A stretch of 64,000 nt of DNA. It comes from Pontibacillus salipaludis (GTDB lineage Bacteria > Bacillota > Bacilli > Bacillales > BH030062). Shown in pieces: positions 45,621 to 55,087 of the stretch. A program made the translations under genes and the position numbers. Numbering within the stretch: the first letter of the stretch is position 1; every line of letters starts with the position of its first letter. The notes beneath the pieces are model-generated. The model had not been told where the DNA came from. It did no database searches and worked only from the letters and a program-made list of their open reading frames with translations. Location of the stretch: positions 1 through 64,000 of the forward strand of contig NZ_BMIN01000008.1 of NCBI RefSeq assembly GCF_014642405.1, given 5' to 3'.

Positions 45621-45682
45621 TTTTCTAGTACAATGAAGGGGATTATATAAAGAGAGATTACACAACAGAAAGGATGACCAGA

Positions 45683-46669
45683 ATGGTTTCTAAGAAATTA
45701 GGTGCTGCAATCTTATCCCTTACGTTTGTCTTAGCCGCATGCGGACAAGATGAAGGGGATACGAGTACAACAGATACAGAACAATCTAAAGAAGAGAGTC
45801 ATGAGACTACTGAAGACCAGTCTAAAGAAAAGAATGATTCAACTTATAAAGAGCCATTTGAAGGAACAATCGATCATGTACATGGAGTAGGGTACATAAA
45901 CGGAGATTCTCTTGCTTTAGCTGCTCACGACGGATTGAAATTCTACGAGGATGGCAAGTGGCATCGCACAACAAAGCAAAACAACGATTACATGGGGTTC
46001 AATGCAGTCGATAAAGGGTTTTACACGAGCGGGCACCCAGGAGAGGACTCATCGTTACCGAACCCAATTGGAATTCAAAAGAGTGAAGATCTCGGTCAAA
46101 CGTTAGAAGAAGTGGCTTTTGAAGGAGAGTTTGACTTCCACGTAATGGGAGTCGGGTATCAAAACCATGCCATCTATGTGCTGAATGGGCACGGCAATAA
46201 TACATTAGAGTCTGGATTACACAAGAGTCTAGACGACGGGGAGAGTTTCGAGAAGGTCGAAGTGAGCGGGATCCAAGGACAAGTGATGGGTCTTGCTGTT
46301 CATCCTACGAATGAAGACACCCTAGCCGTTGCGACAAAGGAAGGGATCTTTCTTTCTCGTGATGGAGGAGAGACGTTTGAAGGCGTGTCAGAACAAACAA
46401 ACGGAACGTCCGTTTATTTCTCTGAAGACACGTTGACGTATGGATCATTTGGTAGTGAGGCTCATTTGACTCGCTACACATTAGAAGACGGTAGCTCTGA
46501 AGAGATTTCGATCCCTGACTTTGAACAGGACGCTGTAGCGTACTTCACGGAGAACCCTGAGAATCCTGATGAGATGATGTTCTTATCGTTTGAGAATCAT
46601 GGCTTCTATACCCGGGATGGCGGAGAGAACTGGGATAAAATAGTTGATGCTGGTCAGGTAAAAGAATAA
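45683..46669 (+). CDS. BNR/sortilin-like beta-propeller lipoprotein (F510_1955 type)
   Basis: 328 residues from ATG 45683; an ATG at 45674 is too close to AAAGG. The signal peptide ends LAAC (lipobox), followed by an acidic linker. From residue 60 it reads GTIDHVHGVGYINGD and then propeller blades with SLDDGESFEKVEV, FLSRDGGETFEGV and YTRDGGENWDKIV (Asp-box repeats). Annotated in some genomes as a glycosyl hydrolase-like family; enzymatic activity is doubtful. His-rich start of the domain and copper neighbours suggest metal or redox roles. Confidence 0.85.
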   Translation: MVSKKLGAAILSLTFVLAACGQDEGDTSTTDTEQSKEESHETTEDQSKEKNDSTYKEPFEGTIDHVHGVGYINGDSLALAAHDGLKFYEDGKWHRTTKQNNDYMGFNAVDKGFYTSGHPGEDSSLPNPIGIQKSEDLGQTLEEVAFEGEFDFHVMGVGYQNHAIYVLNGHGNNTLESGLHKSLDDGESFEKVEVSGIQGQVMGLAVHPTNEDTLAVATKEGIFLSRDGGETFEGVSEQTNGTSVYFSEDTLTYGSFGSEAHLTRYTLEDGSSEEISIPDFEQDAVAYFTENPENPDEMMFLSFENHGFYTRDGGENWDKIVDAGQVKE

Positions 46670-46677
46670 AAAATCGG

Positions 46678-46730
46678 AATAACCATTACTATTGCATTGA
46701 ATCTGCAAAATTAATGGTTATTTTATTATT
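46678..46730 (+). terminator. Terminator with long loop
   Basis: AATAACCATTA and TAATGGTTATT are perfect 11-bp complements, followed by TTATTATTG. Between 46731 and 46752 there is little room for a promoter, so readthrough is possible. Confidence 0.7.
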
Positions 46731-46751
46731 GTCCGGTGAGGGGGGAAGGTT

Positions 46752-47483
46752 GTGTATGAAGCGTTTAGCGCGTTTACAAACGTGGTTGCAGATCCGTTGT
46801 TAAGCCTTGCGTATGGATTTGAACAAGTGCCTATACTGGCTGCTTTATTCTTAGGAATCGTCGGTTCTGTAGCGCCTTGTCAAATTACAGGGAATATAGG
46901 AGCCCTCACGTTTTACGGGAACCAATCGTTGCAAAAGAGTGTTTCGTGGCGTCATGTTGGCTTATTTTTATTAGGAAAAATAATGGTGTTCTCGGCACTA
47001 GGGCTCCTATTCTGGGGATTTGGTCAAGGAGTTCAATCCGAACTTGTTGGGATCTTTCCTTGGTTGCGTAAAGCGATCGGACCTTTGCTTATTGTTGTAG
47101 GTTTATTTTTAATGGGGGTGTTTAAGGTTCATCGTACATTCAGGCTAGGGAAACTGTCCGAGCCGTTGACCAAGCACCCTTCACTAGGGAGCTTCTTTAT
47201 GGGGGTAAGCTTTTCATTAGCCTTCTGTCCGACGATGTTTGTCTTATTCTTTATTACGCTAATGCCCATTGTTCTATCCACTTCTTATGGTGCGCTATTA
47301 CCCGGGGTCTTTGCGATCGGCACTACGCTTCCGTTGCTTCTGATTCTTTTCTTAGTATGGTATTTTGGCATGGGAGGCGTTTTGCTGAAAAAGAGTCGCA
47401 AAGTAGGGAACCTTGTTCAATTTCTTGCTGGTATTGTCATCATTGTTCTTGGGGTTCTCGACACACTTACGTATTGGACATAA
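46752..47483 (+). CDS. DsbD/CcdA-like cytochrome c biogenesis membrane protein
   Basis: 243 residues from GTG behind GAGGGGGGAAGG. Six membrane helices. GIVGSVAPCQITGNIGALTF and FSLAFCPTMFVLFFITLMP place one cysteine (about 42 and 157) in each of two pseudo-symmetric halves, as in CcdA/DsbD, which pass electrons from cytoplasmic thioredoxin across the membrane. It likely reduces the ResA-like protein at 45033. A sulfite-exporter/UreH-like label is the alternative. Confidence 0.85.
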   Translation: MYEAFSAFTNVVADPLLSLAYGFEQVPILAALFLGIVGSVAPCQITGNIGALTFYGNQSLQKSVSWRHVGLFLLGKIMVFSALGLLFWGFGQGVQSELVGIFPWLRKAIGPLLIVVGLFLMGVFKVHRTFRLGKLSEPLTKHPSLGSFFMGVSFSLAFCPTMFVLFFITLMPIVLSTSYGALLPGVFAIGTTLPLLLILFLVWYFGMGGVLLKKSRKVGNLVQFLAGIVIIVLGVLDTLTYWT

Positions 47484-47507
47484 TGATTAGATAAGCGGGG
47501 CGGGCGA

Positions 47508-48896
47508 ATGAATAAACTTTCATTTAAGTTAGGTGTATTTATATTTACAATTATCATCATCGTTGAAGCGATATTATTTCTTTTCTTATATACAAACTTA
47601 GCTAGTAGTCGGGTAGAAGAGGTATTAGAGAACTTATTAGCGAGAGGAAACAGCCACAGGGATGTGTTAGAGAAGCGGTTCGATGAGTCTACGCTCAATC
47701 ACGTTGCCTTAATGGAATCAGAAGCAGAATCGCTTGTTGTCATTACGGATGAGAATAAAGAGGTGATTGTGAACTCTGAACCCCTTAGTTCGGAAATTAA
47801 GGCTTTACTTGATGAACCACTTACGGACGTGAGTCATTCAGGGAAAGTGTTGGACGAGGAATGGAGAACAAGTCAATATGTAGCTGCTGTAAGTCCGATT
47901 ACTATTGAAGGGGAGAAGATAGGATATGTCTACATGTTCTCACCTACAATGGCCGTCCAGCGCGTCATTAATCAATTAACGAATCAATTCTTACTGGTTG
48001 GTTTCATTGCGTTCCTTCTAACGATTGTAGCCATCTTTATTCTAAGTCATTTTATAACAAGGCCTCTAGTGAGGATGAAAAAAGCTACAGAAGGCTTAGC
48101 GGAAGGAAGAGAGCAGGTGAACCTGTCCTATAAACATAATGATGAATTAGGTCAGCTCGCTCAATCTATAGTCACCTTGTCAAATGAGTTAGAACGACTC
48201 AAACAGGACCGTAAAGATTTCCTTGCCAGTATCTCGCATGAATTAAGAACACCCCTTACGTATATTAAAGGCTATTCCACTATAGCAAGCCGGACCGGGA
48301 TTACAGAAGAGGAACGAAATCATTATCTTACTATTATTAAAGAAGAGACAGAACACGTTACACAGCTTGTGAAGAACTTATTTGATCTGGCTAAGATGGA
48401 TCAAAACGAGTTCACGATTGATAAAAGGCCTGTATCTTTGTGCGATTTACTTGGTAAAGTTCATGAAAAGATGAGCCCGATTTTACTAGAATACGATCTT
48501 GCCTTACACATTACTTGTGATACAAAGGTGATTGTGAATGTAGATGCTGAACGTTTTCAGCAGGTGCTGTTGAACTTGTTAGATAACTCAATAAAGCATG
48601 CTCCTCCACATTCTAATATTTATATGATTGTTCAAATCAAAGGTGGTAGAGTGGCCGTTACCGTTCGCGATGAAGGAGAAGGAATCCCTGAATCCGAATT
48701 ACCGTTCATTTTTGAACGATTGTATCGAGTGGATAAATCACGTTCAAGAGAATTTGGAGGATCTGGTCTTGGGCTCTCCATTGTAAAAGAAATTATAGAG
48801 AAACATGGAGGGGAAGTTCAGGCAAGAAGTTCGTTAGGGGAAGGAACTTCAATGACCATTGTATTAAAGAAGGAGGATCTACTTTCCTATGAGTAA
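47508..48896 (+). CDS. Sensor histidine kinase of copper cluster
   Basis: 462 residues; two membrane helices (about 7-27 and 160-182) enclosing an extracellular sensor domain, HAMP (185-235), then the phospho-acceptor LASISHELRTPLTYIKGYST and ATP motifs NLLDNSIKHAPP, GEGIPESELPFIFERLYRVD and GSGLGLSIVKEI. Its 3' end overlaps the regulator gene by 8 nt. The position between copper genes suggests envelope copper or redox sensing. Confidence 0.92.
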   Translation: MNKLSFKLGVFIFTIIIIVEAILFLFLYTNLASSRVEEVLENLLARGNSHRDVLEKRFDESTLNHVALMESEAESLVVITDENKEVIVNSEPLSSEIKALLDEPLTDVSHSGKVLDEEWRTSQYVAAVSPITIEGEKIGYVYMFSPTMAVQRVINQLTNQFLLVGFIAFLLTIVAIFILSHFITRPLVRMKKATEGLAEGREQVNLSYKHNDELGQLAQSIVTLSNELERLKQDRKDFLASISHELRTPLTYIKGYSTIASRTGITEEERNHYLTIIKEETEHVTQLVKNLFDLAKMDQNEFTIDKRPVSLCDLLGKVHEKMSPILLEYDLALHITCDTKVIVNVDAERFQQVLLNLLDNSIKHAPPHSNIYMIVQIKGGRVAVTVRDEGEGIPESELPFIFERLYRVDKSRSREFGGSGLGLSIVKEIIEKHGGEVQARSSLGEGTSMTIVLKKEDLLSYE

Positions 48897-49578
48897 TCTA
48901 TTGTTAGTAGACGATGAACCACGAATGTTAGACCTATTGGAGCTTTATCTTTCTCCTCATGGATATACGTGTACGAAGGTGCAGTCCGGTAAGGAGGCGA
49001 TTCGTGCAGTAGAAGAGAAGCCGTTCGATTTAGTCTTATTAGATGTCATGATGCCAAAATATGATGGGTGGAAGACGTGTGAAGACCTGCGTTCGATTTC
49101 TGAGGTTCCGATTATTATGGTAACAGCAAGGGATCAAAAGACAGACATCGTGAAAGGCCTCAATATGGGGGCTGACGATTATGTAACAAAGCCTTTCGAT
49201 GAAGATGAGCTATTAGCAAGAGTGAAAGCCCTTCTAAGGAGGACTTCGAACGCTGATCAAATCGAAGTAGACGGGTTAATGTGGGACGGGGAGAAATACA
49301 AGTTGAGTTATAACGGTCACTTTATCCCGGTTACTCCTAAAGAATTTGCGATGATTGGTCATTTAATGCGTAACCCTGAACGTGTATTTAGTCGAGAACA
49401 TTTAATCGATATCGTCTGGGGCATCAATTCAGAAACAGAAGGCCGTACCATCGATTCGCACGTGCGAAACATTCGAGAAAAGGTAAGACAAACAGGCTTC
49501 CCGATCGATGATTATTTCCAAACGGTATGGGGAGTCGGGTACAAATGGGTAAAGGGAACAGGGTCAACGAGCTCCTAA
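48889..49578 (+). CDS. OmpR-family response regulator of copper cluster
   Basis: 229 residues; ATG behind AAGGAGG inside the kinase gene. Receiver domain with acidic VDDEP (7-11), Asp52 in LVLLDVMMPKYDG and YVTKPF; winged helix 130-227 ending VWGVGYKWV. Likely controls the local TGCACA/TTCT motif sites, which would make it a CopR/CssR-type regulator; this is inference. Confidence 0.93.
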   Translation: MSNLLLVDDEPRMLDLLELYLSPHGYTCTKVQSGKEAIRAVEEKPFDLVLLDVMMPKYDGWKTCEDLRSISEVPIIMVTARDQKTDIVKGLNMGADDYVTKPFDEDELLARVKALLRRTSNADQIEVDGLMWDGEKYKLSYNGHFIPVTPKEFAMIGHLMRNPERVFSREHLIDIVWGINSETEGRTIDSHVRNIREKVRQTGFPIDDYFQTVWGVGYKWVKGTGSTSS

Positions 49579-49659
49579 CCCCCTTTAGCCATTAACCTGG
49601 AGACGTGTATACATTATAGATACCCATGCGTGTATTGGGTATATAGGAGGCGGTTTGAA

Positions 49660-49887
49660 ATGATGAATGGACAAGGTATGGGCGGATTTGGAGAAATGGG
49701 AATAACGTGGATGCTCTTCATTGGCATCATTCTCATTGTTGCAGCGATTCTTCTTATGAAGGCCTTTCGTTCGAACACGAGCAACAAATCTTCTTCTTCA
49801 CTTGATTCATTAAAAGAACGATTAGCCAGAGGTGAAATCTCTGAAGAAGAATATGATCGTTTAAAAAAGAAACTAGAGGAACACTAA
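49660..49887 (+). CDS. SHOCT-domain membrane protein
   Basis: 75 residues from ATG 49660 behind AGGAGG. A Met/Gly-rich N-terminus (MMNGQGMGGFGEMG) precedes one membrane helix, then a Ser-rich linker and the SHOCT motif LKERLARGEISEEEYDRLKK. Met/Gly-rich heads next to copper genes are often copper-linked. SHOCT is a small oligomerising helix pair. It lies just upstream of copB. Confidence 0.88.
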   Translation: MMNGQGMGGFGEMGITWMLFIGIILIVAAILLMKAFRSNTSNKSSSSLDSLKERLARGEISEEEYDRLKKKLEEH

Positions 49888-49920
49888 AGGAATAATAACT
49901 GACGATGTGGAGGGTTTTAT

Positions 49921-51972
49921 ATGGATCATGAACATCATCAACATCATCAACATCATCAACATCATCAACATCATCAACATCATCAACATTCTGGTGAAGA
50001 ACACGAAGATCACGAAGGACACGATCATCACGATCACGGAGCCATGGTTGAAGATTTCAAGAAGCGTTTTTATATCTCTTTGCTTGTAACGATCCCTATT
50101 TTACTTCTATCTCCCATGATTCAAGATTTTATTGGGTTGGAGTGGTCTTTTCCGTATGATCAATACGTATTATTCGCTTTAGCTACATTTGTGTTTTTCT
50201 ATGGAGGGCTTCCTTTTCTAACAGGAGCTAAAGATGAATTAAAACAGAAGAACCCAGGTATGATGACCCTGATTGGCCTTGCTATAGCGGTGGCTTATCT
50301 GTACAGCTCCCTTGTTGTATTTGGGCTTGAAGGGCGCAACTTCTTCTGGGAATTAGCGACTCTTGTAGATATTATGCTTCTTGGGCATTGGATTGAGATG
50401 AAGTCCGTCATGGGAGCATCCAATGCGTTAGAAGAATTGGTTAAGCTCATGCCAAATGAAGCTCATAAGGTAGATGAAGATGGTAATGTGGAGGATGTAG
50501 AGGTTTCTGCGTTACAAACTGGAGATCATGTCCTCGTCAAACCTGGTGAGAAGATACCTGTAGACGGAGAGATTATTGATGGAAAGACCACGATCGATGA
50601 ATCGATGCTTACCGGTGAATCCGTTCCTGTTGAAAAGGGTGTAGGGGAAGAGGCCATCGGAGGAGCAGTAAACCAAGAAGGTTCTGTGACCATCGAGGTT
50701 CAGAAGACGGGAGACGATACGTATTTATCCCAGGTGATCAACTTAGTTAAAGAAGCACAAGAATCAAAGTCCAAAACACAAGATATCTCCAACCGTGCAG
50801 CGAAATGGTTATTTTACTTAGCACTAGGAAGCGGACTTGTTACCTTTATAATATGGTTGGCTCTTGGATATTCGTTGGACGTGGCAATGGAGCGAATGGT
50901 AACGGTCATGGTCATCACATGTCCCCATGCACTTGGATTAGCAGCCCCACTCGTTGTAGCGGTTTCAACATCCATTTCAGCGAAGAAAGGACTTTTAATT
51001 CGAAATCGTGCCAATTTTGAAGGGGCGAGACAGCTAAATGCAGTCGTCTTTGATAAGACAGGTACTTTAACAAAAGGCGAATTCGGCGTCACGGACATTA
51101 TTCCATTAGAAGGCCATGAAGAACATGAGGTCTTACAATGGGCTGCCTCTCTTGAGCAAAATTCTGAACATCCTCTTGCAAGGGGGATTGTAGAGAAAGC
51201 TAAGGAAGATTCGGTCTCCCTGAAGTCGATCGAAGAGTTCGAATCGATGACTGGAAAAGGGTTGAGAGGTACGGTAGAAGGCAGTGAAGTAAATGTAGTT
51301 AGCCCGGGATTTGTGAATGAACGGGATTATTCATACGATCAGGATGCTTTCGCTAAGATGTCTGAACAAGGTAAAACCGTTGTCTTTGTACTTGTAAACG
51401 AAGAGCTCATCGGTATGATCGCGTTAGCAGATATCGTCAGAGAAGATGCCAAAGAGGCCATTGAATCGTTGAAAGAGTTAGATGTCCATTCCATTATGCT
51501 AACAGGAGACAATCAAAAAGTAGCAGATTGGGTGGCTGAACAACTAGGCATTGATGAGGTGTATGCAGAAGTCCTCCCAGATCAAAAAGCTGAACAAGTG
51601 AAGAAGATTAAAGAAAAGGGATGGAAGGTTGCGATGACCGGGGATGGTGTTAATGATGCCCCAGCATTAGCAACAGCCGATCTTGGAGTGGCCATCGGTA
51701 CAGGTACCGACGTTGCTATGGAATCAGCGGATATCGTACTCGTTAAAAGTAATCCAAAAGACGTTGTATCCATTATGGAACTATCCAAGAAGACCTACAA
51801 AAAAATGATTCAAAACTTATGGTGGGCAGCTGGTTACAACATTCTAGCGATTCCTTTAGCAGCTGGTATCCTAGCACCAATTGGCATTCTATTAAGCCCT
51901 GCTGTAGGAGCGGTTTTAATGAGCTTAAGCACAGTTGTGGTTGCGATAAATGCTAAATTGTTAAAAGCTTAA
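49921..51972 (+). CDS. copB: CopB-type copper P-type ATPase with His-rich head
   Basis: 683 residues. The N-terminus is (HHQ)6 plus further His/Asp/Glu residues (1-45). The membrane metal site is CPH (Cys334-Pro-His), typical of P1B-3 copper/silver exporters. TGES, the phosphorylated Asp378 in [27 protein letters not shown] and [13 protein letters not shown] complete the P-ATPase set. It exports copper out of the cytoplasm. GGAGGG precedes the ATG; a terminator follows at 51979. Confidence 0.94.
   Translation: MDHEHHQHHQHHQHHQHHQHHQHSGEEHEDHEGHDHHDHGAMVEDFKKRFYISLLVTIPILLLSPMIQDFIGLEWSFPYDQYVLFALATFVFFYGGLPFLTGAKDELKQKNPGMMTLIGLAIAVAYLYSSLVVFGLEGRNFFWELATLVDIMLLGHWIEMKSVMGASNALEELVKLMPNEAHKVDEDGNVEDVEVSALQTGDHVLVKPGEKIPVDGEIIDGKTTIDESMLTGESVPVEKGVGEEAIGGAVNQEGSVTIEVQKTGDDTYLSQVINLVKEAQESKSKTQDISNRAAKWLFYLALGSGLVTFIIWLALGYSLDVAMERMVTVMVITCPHALGLAAPLVVAVSTSISAKKGLLIRNRANFEGARQLNAVVFDKTGTLTKGEFGVTDIIPLEGHEEHEVLQWAASLEQNSEHPLARGIVEKAKEDSVSLKSIEEFESMTGKGLRGTVEGSEVNVVSPGFVNERDYSYDQDAFAKMSEQGKTVVFVLVNEELIGMIALADIVREDAKEAIESLKELDVHSIMLTGDNQKVADWVAEQLGIDEVYAEVLPDQKAEQVKKIKEKGWKVAMTGDGVNDAPALATADLGVAIGTGTDVAMESADIVLVKSNPKDVVSIMELSKKTYKKMIQNLWWAAGYNILAIPLAAGILAPIGILLSPAVGAVLMSLSTVVVAINAKLLKA
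49933..49986 (+). repeat. 9-bp coding microsatellite in copB
   Basis: CATCATCAA is repeated six times without change and encodes (His-His-Gln)6. Slippage would change the His count in frame. Confidence 0.9.
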
Positions 51973-51978
51973 ATTGGT

Positions 51979-52010
51979 AAAAGTCAGGGCCATCAGCTCT
52001 GACTTTTTTA
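51979..52010 (+). terminator. Terminator of copB operon
   Basis: AAAGTCAGGGC and GCTCTGACTTT pair across CATCA, followed by TTTT. Confidence 0.8.
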
Positions 52011-52033
52011 TTTTGTCACCGGATGTTTATAGG

Positions 52034-52059
52034 ATCTGCACCTTTCTTGCACATTTCAA
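52034..52059 (+). promoter_or_regulatory. Copper-cluster motif, site 3
   Basis: ATCTGCACCTTTCTTGCACA contains two TGCAC cores 14 bp apart with TTTCT between them, then GGCTATAGTA as possible -10 region, upstream of the multicopper oxidase gene. Confidence 0.45.
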
Positions 52060-52108
52060 GGCTATAGTACGGTTGGGGGTACATAATCAACAAGAAAGGA
52101 TGAAAGAC

Positions 52109-53605
52109 ATGAAGAAAATCACCATTCCTATATTATTTGGAGCAGGAATCATCTTAATTGGTATGTGGGCATTCCTTAAGTTCCAAGGTGGCTCAGAAAG
52201 TGCTGCCTCAGTACTGAATGAAGCAGAAGGGGAGAGTATCGTAGACCTACAAGGGGATGAAAAGGAGGGTCACCCTGTAAAGCAATTTGATCTAACAGCT
52301 TCTGAAGAACAGTGGGAGATTAACCAGGACACAAGTGTTCAAGCATGGACGTATAATCAATCCGTTCCAGGTCAGGAAATACGGGTTAAGGAAGGAGACT
52401 ATGTGAAGGTTCACTTAAAGAATAACTTAGATGTCCCCGTCACCATTCACTGGCATGGTGTTGTATTACCAAATAAGATGGACGGGGTGCCAGGTATTAC
52501 ACAAGACGCTGTTCTTCCAGGAGAAGAGTTTACGTATGAATTTCTAGCAGATAACCCGGGGACTTACTGGTATCACTCTCACCAACATAGTTCTAAGCAA
52601 GTAGACAAAGGCTTGTATGGAGCCTTCATTGTTGAAGAAGACCAGTCGGATTATAGTCAAGATCACACGTTTATTTTAGACGAATGGGCCATTCATAGTG
52701 AGAAACAAAGTCTTACAAATATGGGCAGTATGATGACAGGTGGAATGTCAGGAGACGGGGAAGCCGACACGAAAGCGATGTACGATACATTGACCATCAA
52801 CGGCAAGAATGAAAGTTCTTTACGTCCGATCGACATAAACGAAGGCGAGTCAGCCAGACTTCGATTTGTTAATGCGGGCTACCAAACTCATGTTGTCCAA
52901 TTCACAGATCAAATGCGCGTCATCGCTGTGGATGGGGAAGACGTAACGAGTCATGAGAAGCAATCAAAGTTAGAAATTGCACCAGGTGAAAGAATCGACG
53001 TGGAATGGACCAACAAAGGAGGAACAATTCGGCTGCTATCCCAGTCTGAAGGTTCGAAAGATGTGAGAATTCCCTTTAAAAATGGTTCCTCTAAGATAGG
53101 GGAACAAGAAAAATCAAGTGGAGGACTTGCAAGCGGGACAAGCTATAAGAGTAAAGAGCTACTGTTTGATGAAATACCCGAGAACCCTGATGTGACCTAT
53201 AAGATGAACCTTAACATGGGCATGAACATGGGAGAAGGAATGGTATTCCAAATTAACGAAGATACCTTTCCCGACACCCCACCCATTCAAGTAAAAGAAG
53301 GGGATCTTGTTAAAGTAGAGCTTAAAAACACAGGCATGCTCAACCACCCCATGCACCTCCACGGCCACAGATTTCAAGTCGTTTCTAAAAATGGGAAGAA
53401 ATTAAACAACCCAGTTGTCAAAGACCTCATAAACGTAAAACCAGGCGAAACCTATGAAGTCTATTTCAAAGCCAATAACAAAGGCGAATGGCTCTTCCAC
53501 TGCCACGACAACAACCACGCCGACCGCGGAATGGTAACCATCGTTGATTACAAAAGTGTCTACTCTCCATTTGAAATAGGGGGAGGAACCAAGAACGCAC
53601 CGTGA
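52109..53605 (+). CDS. Multicopper oxidase (CueO/laccase-like)
   Basis: 498 residues from ATG 52109 behind AAAGG; the frame upstream is not translated. One N-terminal membrane helix (about 5-22) exports or anchors it. All copper ligands are present: HWHG, HSHQH, HPMHLHGHR and HCHDNNHADRGM (type 1 copper with axial Met). It oxidises Cu(I) or phenols with oxygen. A Met-rich stretch MNLNMGMNMGEGM near residue 370 may bind Cu(I). It fits the copper cluster as the extracytoplasmic detoxifier. Confidence 0.94.
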   Translation: MKKITIPILFGAGIILIGMWAFLKFQGGSESAASVLNEAEGESIVDLQGDEKEGHPVKQFDLTASEEQWEINQDTSVQAWTYNQSVPGQEIRVKEGDYVKVHLKNNLDVPVTIHWHGVVLPNKMDGVPGITQDAVLPGEEFTYEFLADNPGTYWYHSHQHSSKQVDKGLYGAFIVEEDQSDYSQDHTFILDEWAIHSEKQSLTNMGSMMTGGMSGDGEADTKAMYDTLTINGKNESSLRPIDINEGESARLRFVNAGYQTHVVQFTDQMRVIAVDGEDVTSHEKQSKLEIAPGERIDVEWTNKGGTIRLLSQSEGSKDVRIPFKNGSSKIGEQEKSSGGLASGTSYKSKELLFDEIPENPDVTYKMNLNMGMNMGEGMVFQINEDTFPDTPPIQVKEGDLVKVELKNTGMLNHPMHLHGHRFQVVSKNGKKLNNPVVKDLINVKPGETYEVYFKANNKGEWLFHCHDNNHADRGMVTIVDYKSVYSPFEIGGGTKNAP

Positions 53606-53628
53606 TCGTCCGTTTATTGAAAGAAATG

Positions 53629-53808
53629 TCTGGTCCGTTATGGTAAAAATGCTTGGGATGGCTGGAGGACCACTCGCTTTCCTGCGGGGAGCTGGCAAGT
53701 CTCCTCGTTCGCTATCGCTCTCTGTGGGGTCTTGCCGAGGCTCCTTATCCCGCGGGAGTCTCGCGGTCCTCCAGCCATCCCTGCTTTAAAAAGTTTGAAC
53801 GGACCAGA
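53629..53808. repeat. GC-rich dispersed repeat (family 3), copy 1
   Basis: 180 bp bounded by TCTGGTCCGTT and AACGGACCAGA, with inner arms GGGATGGCTGGAGGACC and GGTCCTCCAGCCATCCC. The core has CGCTTTCCTGCGGGG and GCGGGAGTCTCGCGG blocks. GC content is clearly above that of the flanks. No frame looks coding. Confidence 0.85.
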
Positions 53809-53846
53809 TGATAGTACTAGGCTAGACCTTTATTCCTAAAATAGCA

Positions 53847-54024
53847 TTTTTCCGTTCATCCTAATATGGGAAAGGTGGGCTGGGCAACTACGAGACTCCT
53901 GCGGCAGTAGGAGCCTAGGGGAGACCCCGGAAGGAGCAAAGCGACTGAGGAGGCTTCCCAGCTCGCCGCGGAAAGCGAGTAGTTTCCCAGCCCACCTTAC
54001 GCACCATTATAGCGAACGGAAAAA
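53847..54024. repeat. GC-rich dispersed repeat (family 3), copy 2, inverted
   Basis: 178 bp bounded by TTTTTCCGTTC and GAACGGAAAAA with inner arms AAGGTGGGCTGGG and CCCAGCCCACCTT. Its reverse complement aligns with copy 1 over the whole core. The gap 53606-54193 holds only these two elements and the following promoter. Confidence 0.85.
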
Positions 54025-54126
54025 TTCTCTCAACATCGCTCCTTCACTATTACTGCATTTAGACATAATTAAGTTTGTTTGTAAATTGCCATAGAAAATA
54101 AGAAGTTTTTTTATCAATATATAAAA

Positions 54127-54158
54127 ATGCACAAGTTCTGCACATTTTCTGGGCATAA
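54127..54158 (+). promoter_or_regulatory. Copper-cluster motif, site 4 (doubled)
   Basis: ATGCACAAGTTCTGCACATT followed by TTCTGGGCATAAC has two TGCACA units 13 bp apart, each followed by TTCT. It lies about 40 bp before the copper-binding protein gene. Confidence 0.55.
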
Positions 54159-54193
54159 CATTTATGTAAAACAAATTAAAGGAGTGATTCGTA

Positions 54194-54523
54194 ATGGCAC
54201 ACCAAACTCACCCAGAGGCCATCAAAGCATTACACGAATGTATGGAGGCTTGCAATCATTGTTATGATGCATGTCTAAAAGAAGATGACTTAAACGGTAT
54301 GAGAGACTGTATACGTCTTGATCGCGAGTGTGCAGATATCTGTGCATACTTAGAACAAGCAATTACAAGAGGAACTCCGTTTGTATCCGAACTAGCACAA
54401 GCTTGTGCGGCTATTTGCGAGCGTTGCGGTGAAGAGTGCAAGAAGCATGACCATCAACATTGTCAAGATTGCGCAGATGCATGTTTCAAGTGTGCAGATG
54501 CTTGTAAGAAATTAATCGCATAA
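54194..54523 (+). CDS. Cys-rich four-helix-bundle copper-binding protein
   Basis: 109 residues with 16 cysteines in C-x3-C, C-x2-C and similar spacings (HECMEACNHCYDAC, CAAICERCGEEC, HCQDCADACFKCADAC). This is the Csp/DUF326 family (YhjQ of B. subtilis), which stores many Cu(I) ions inside a four-helix bundle. No signal peptide, so the cytosolic Csp3 type. AAAGGAG precedes the ATG. A terminator follows. Confidence 0.93.
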   Translation: MAHQTHPEAIKALHECMEACNHCYDACLKEDDLNGMRDCIRLDRECADICAYLEQAITRGTPFVSELAQACAAICERCGEECKKHDHQHCQDCADACFKCADACKKLIA

Positions 54524-54536
54524 GCAGAACTTCCTT

Positions 54537-54570
54537 GAGCACCCACCTTTTACTAAAAAGGTGGGTGCTC
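54537..54570 (+). terminator. Terminator of copper-storage gene
   Basis: GAGCACCCACCTTTT and AAAAGGTGGGTGCTC form a 15-bp stem, then TATTTGTTTTT. Confidence 0.9.
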
Positions 54571-54637
54571 TATTTGTTTTTCTAATATAGTAATGTTATA
54601 GTGGGAACACGTCACATAAAAAGAGGAGTTTTCATCC

Positions 54638-54871
54638 ATGGAACTACTTCAGTTCTTGAAAGATGAAGGGTACTCCGAGACGATCGTACACGATCAACAG
54701 AGTAGACCGATTTATTACAATTTGAATGATATAAGTGACGATATGCAGCTTTACTCTAAGTTAAACATTCAGCCTGTTCGAATTGAATATTTCCCCTTCG
54801 ACGCTAGACCGTATTTTGTCAGTGTAGAAGAGAGTCGCAAACAGATTATTTATGTTCAAAAAGGCAAATAA
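54638..54871 (+). CDS. Small protein, paralog of the one at 18571
   Basis: 77 residues behind AGAGGAG. It shares MELL, LK-x-E, HD, and PVRIEYFPFDARP with the protein at 18571-18798. Soluble, no cysteine. Not recognised; the two copies are 36 kb apart in unrelated neighbourhoods. Confidence 0.75.
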   Translation: MELLQFLKDEGYSETIVHDQQSRPIYYNLNDISDDMQLYSKLNIQPVRIEYFPFDARPYFVSVEESRKQIIYVQKGK

Positions 54872-55087
54872 CAAATAAAATAAAAAAAGAAAAAGTCAGA
54901 AGGGCCCCCTTCTGCTTCATTCAAACCATCAGCAATCTAAAAGTAAAGTCTGACAAACACTTCCCCCAAAACAAGGCTTTTGCAGGTTGTTGATGCCCAT
55001 TTGTTTTGATAACCAAATTCCCTCCTATATGCACTCTTTCATTCTCGTATTCTAAAAAAGAAAAAGTTTTTTATTTCCAATATTCAA

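Noticed and set aside
49907-50089. 60-aa Ile/Asn-repeat protein
   Set aside because: It is the out-of-frame reading of the CATCATCAA repeat at the start of copB.
51974-52108. 45-residue N-terminal extension of the multicopper oxidase
   Set aside because: It covers the copB terminator and the promoter region; ATG 52109 has AAAGG and a proper membrane helix follows.
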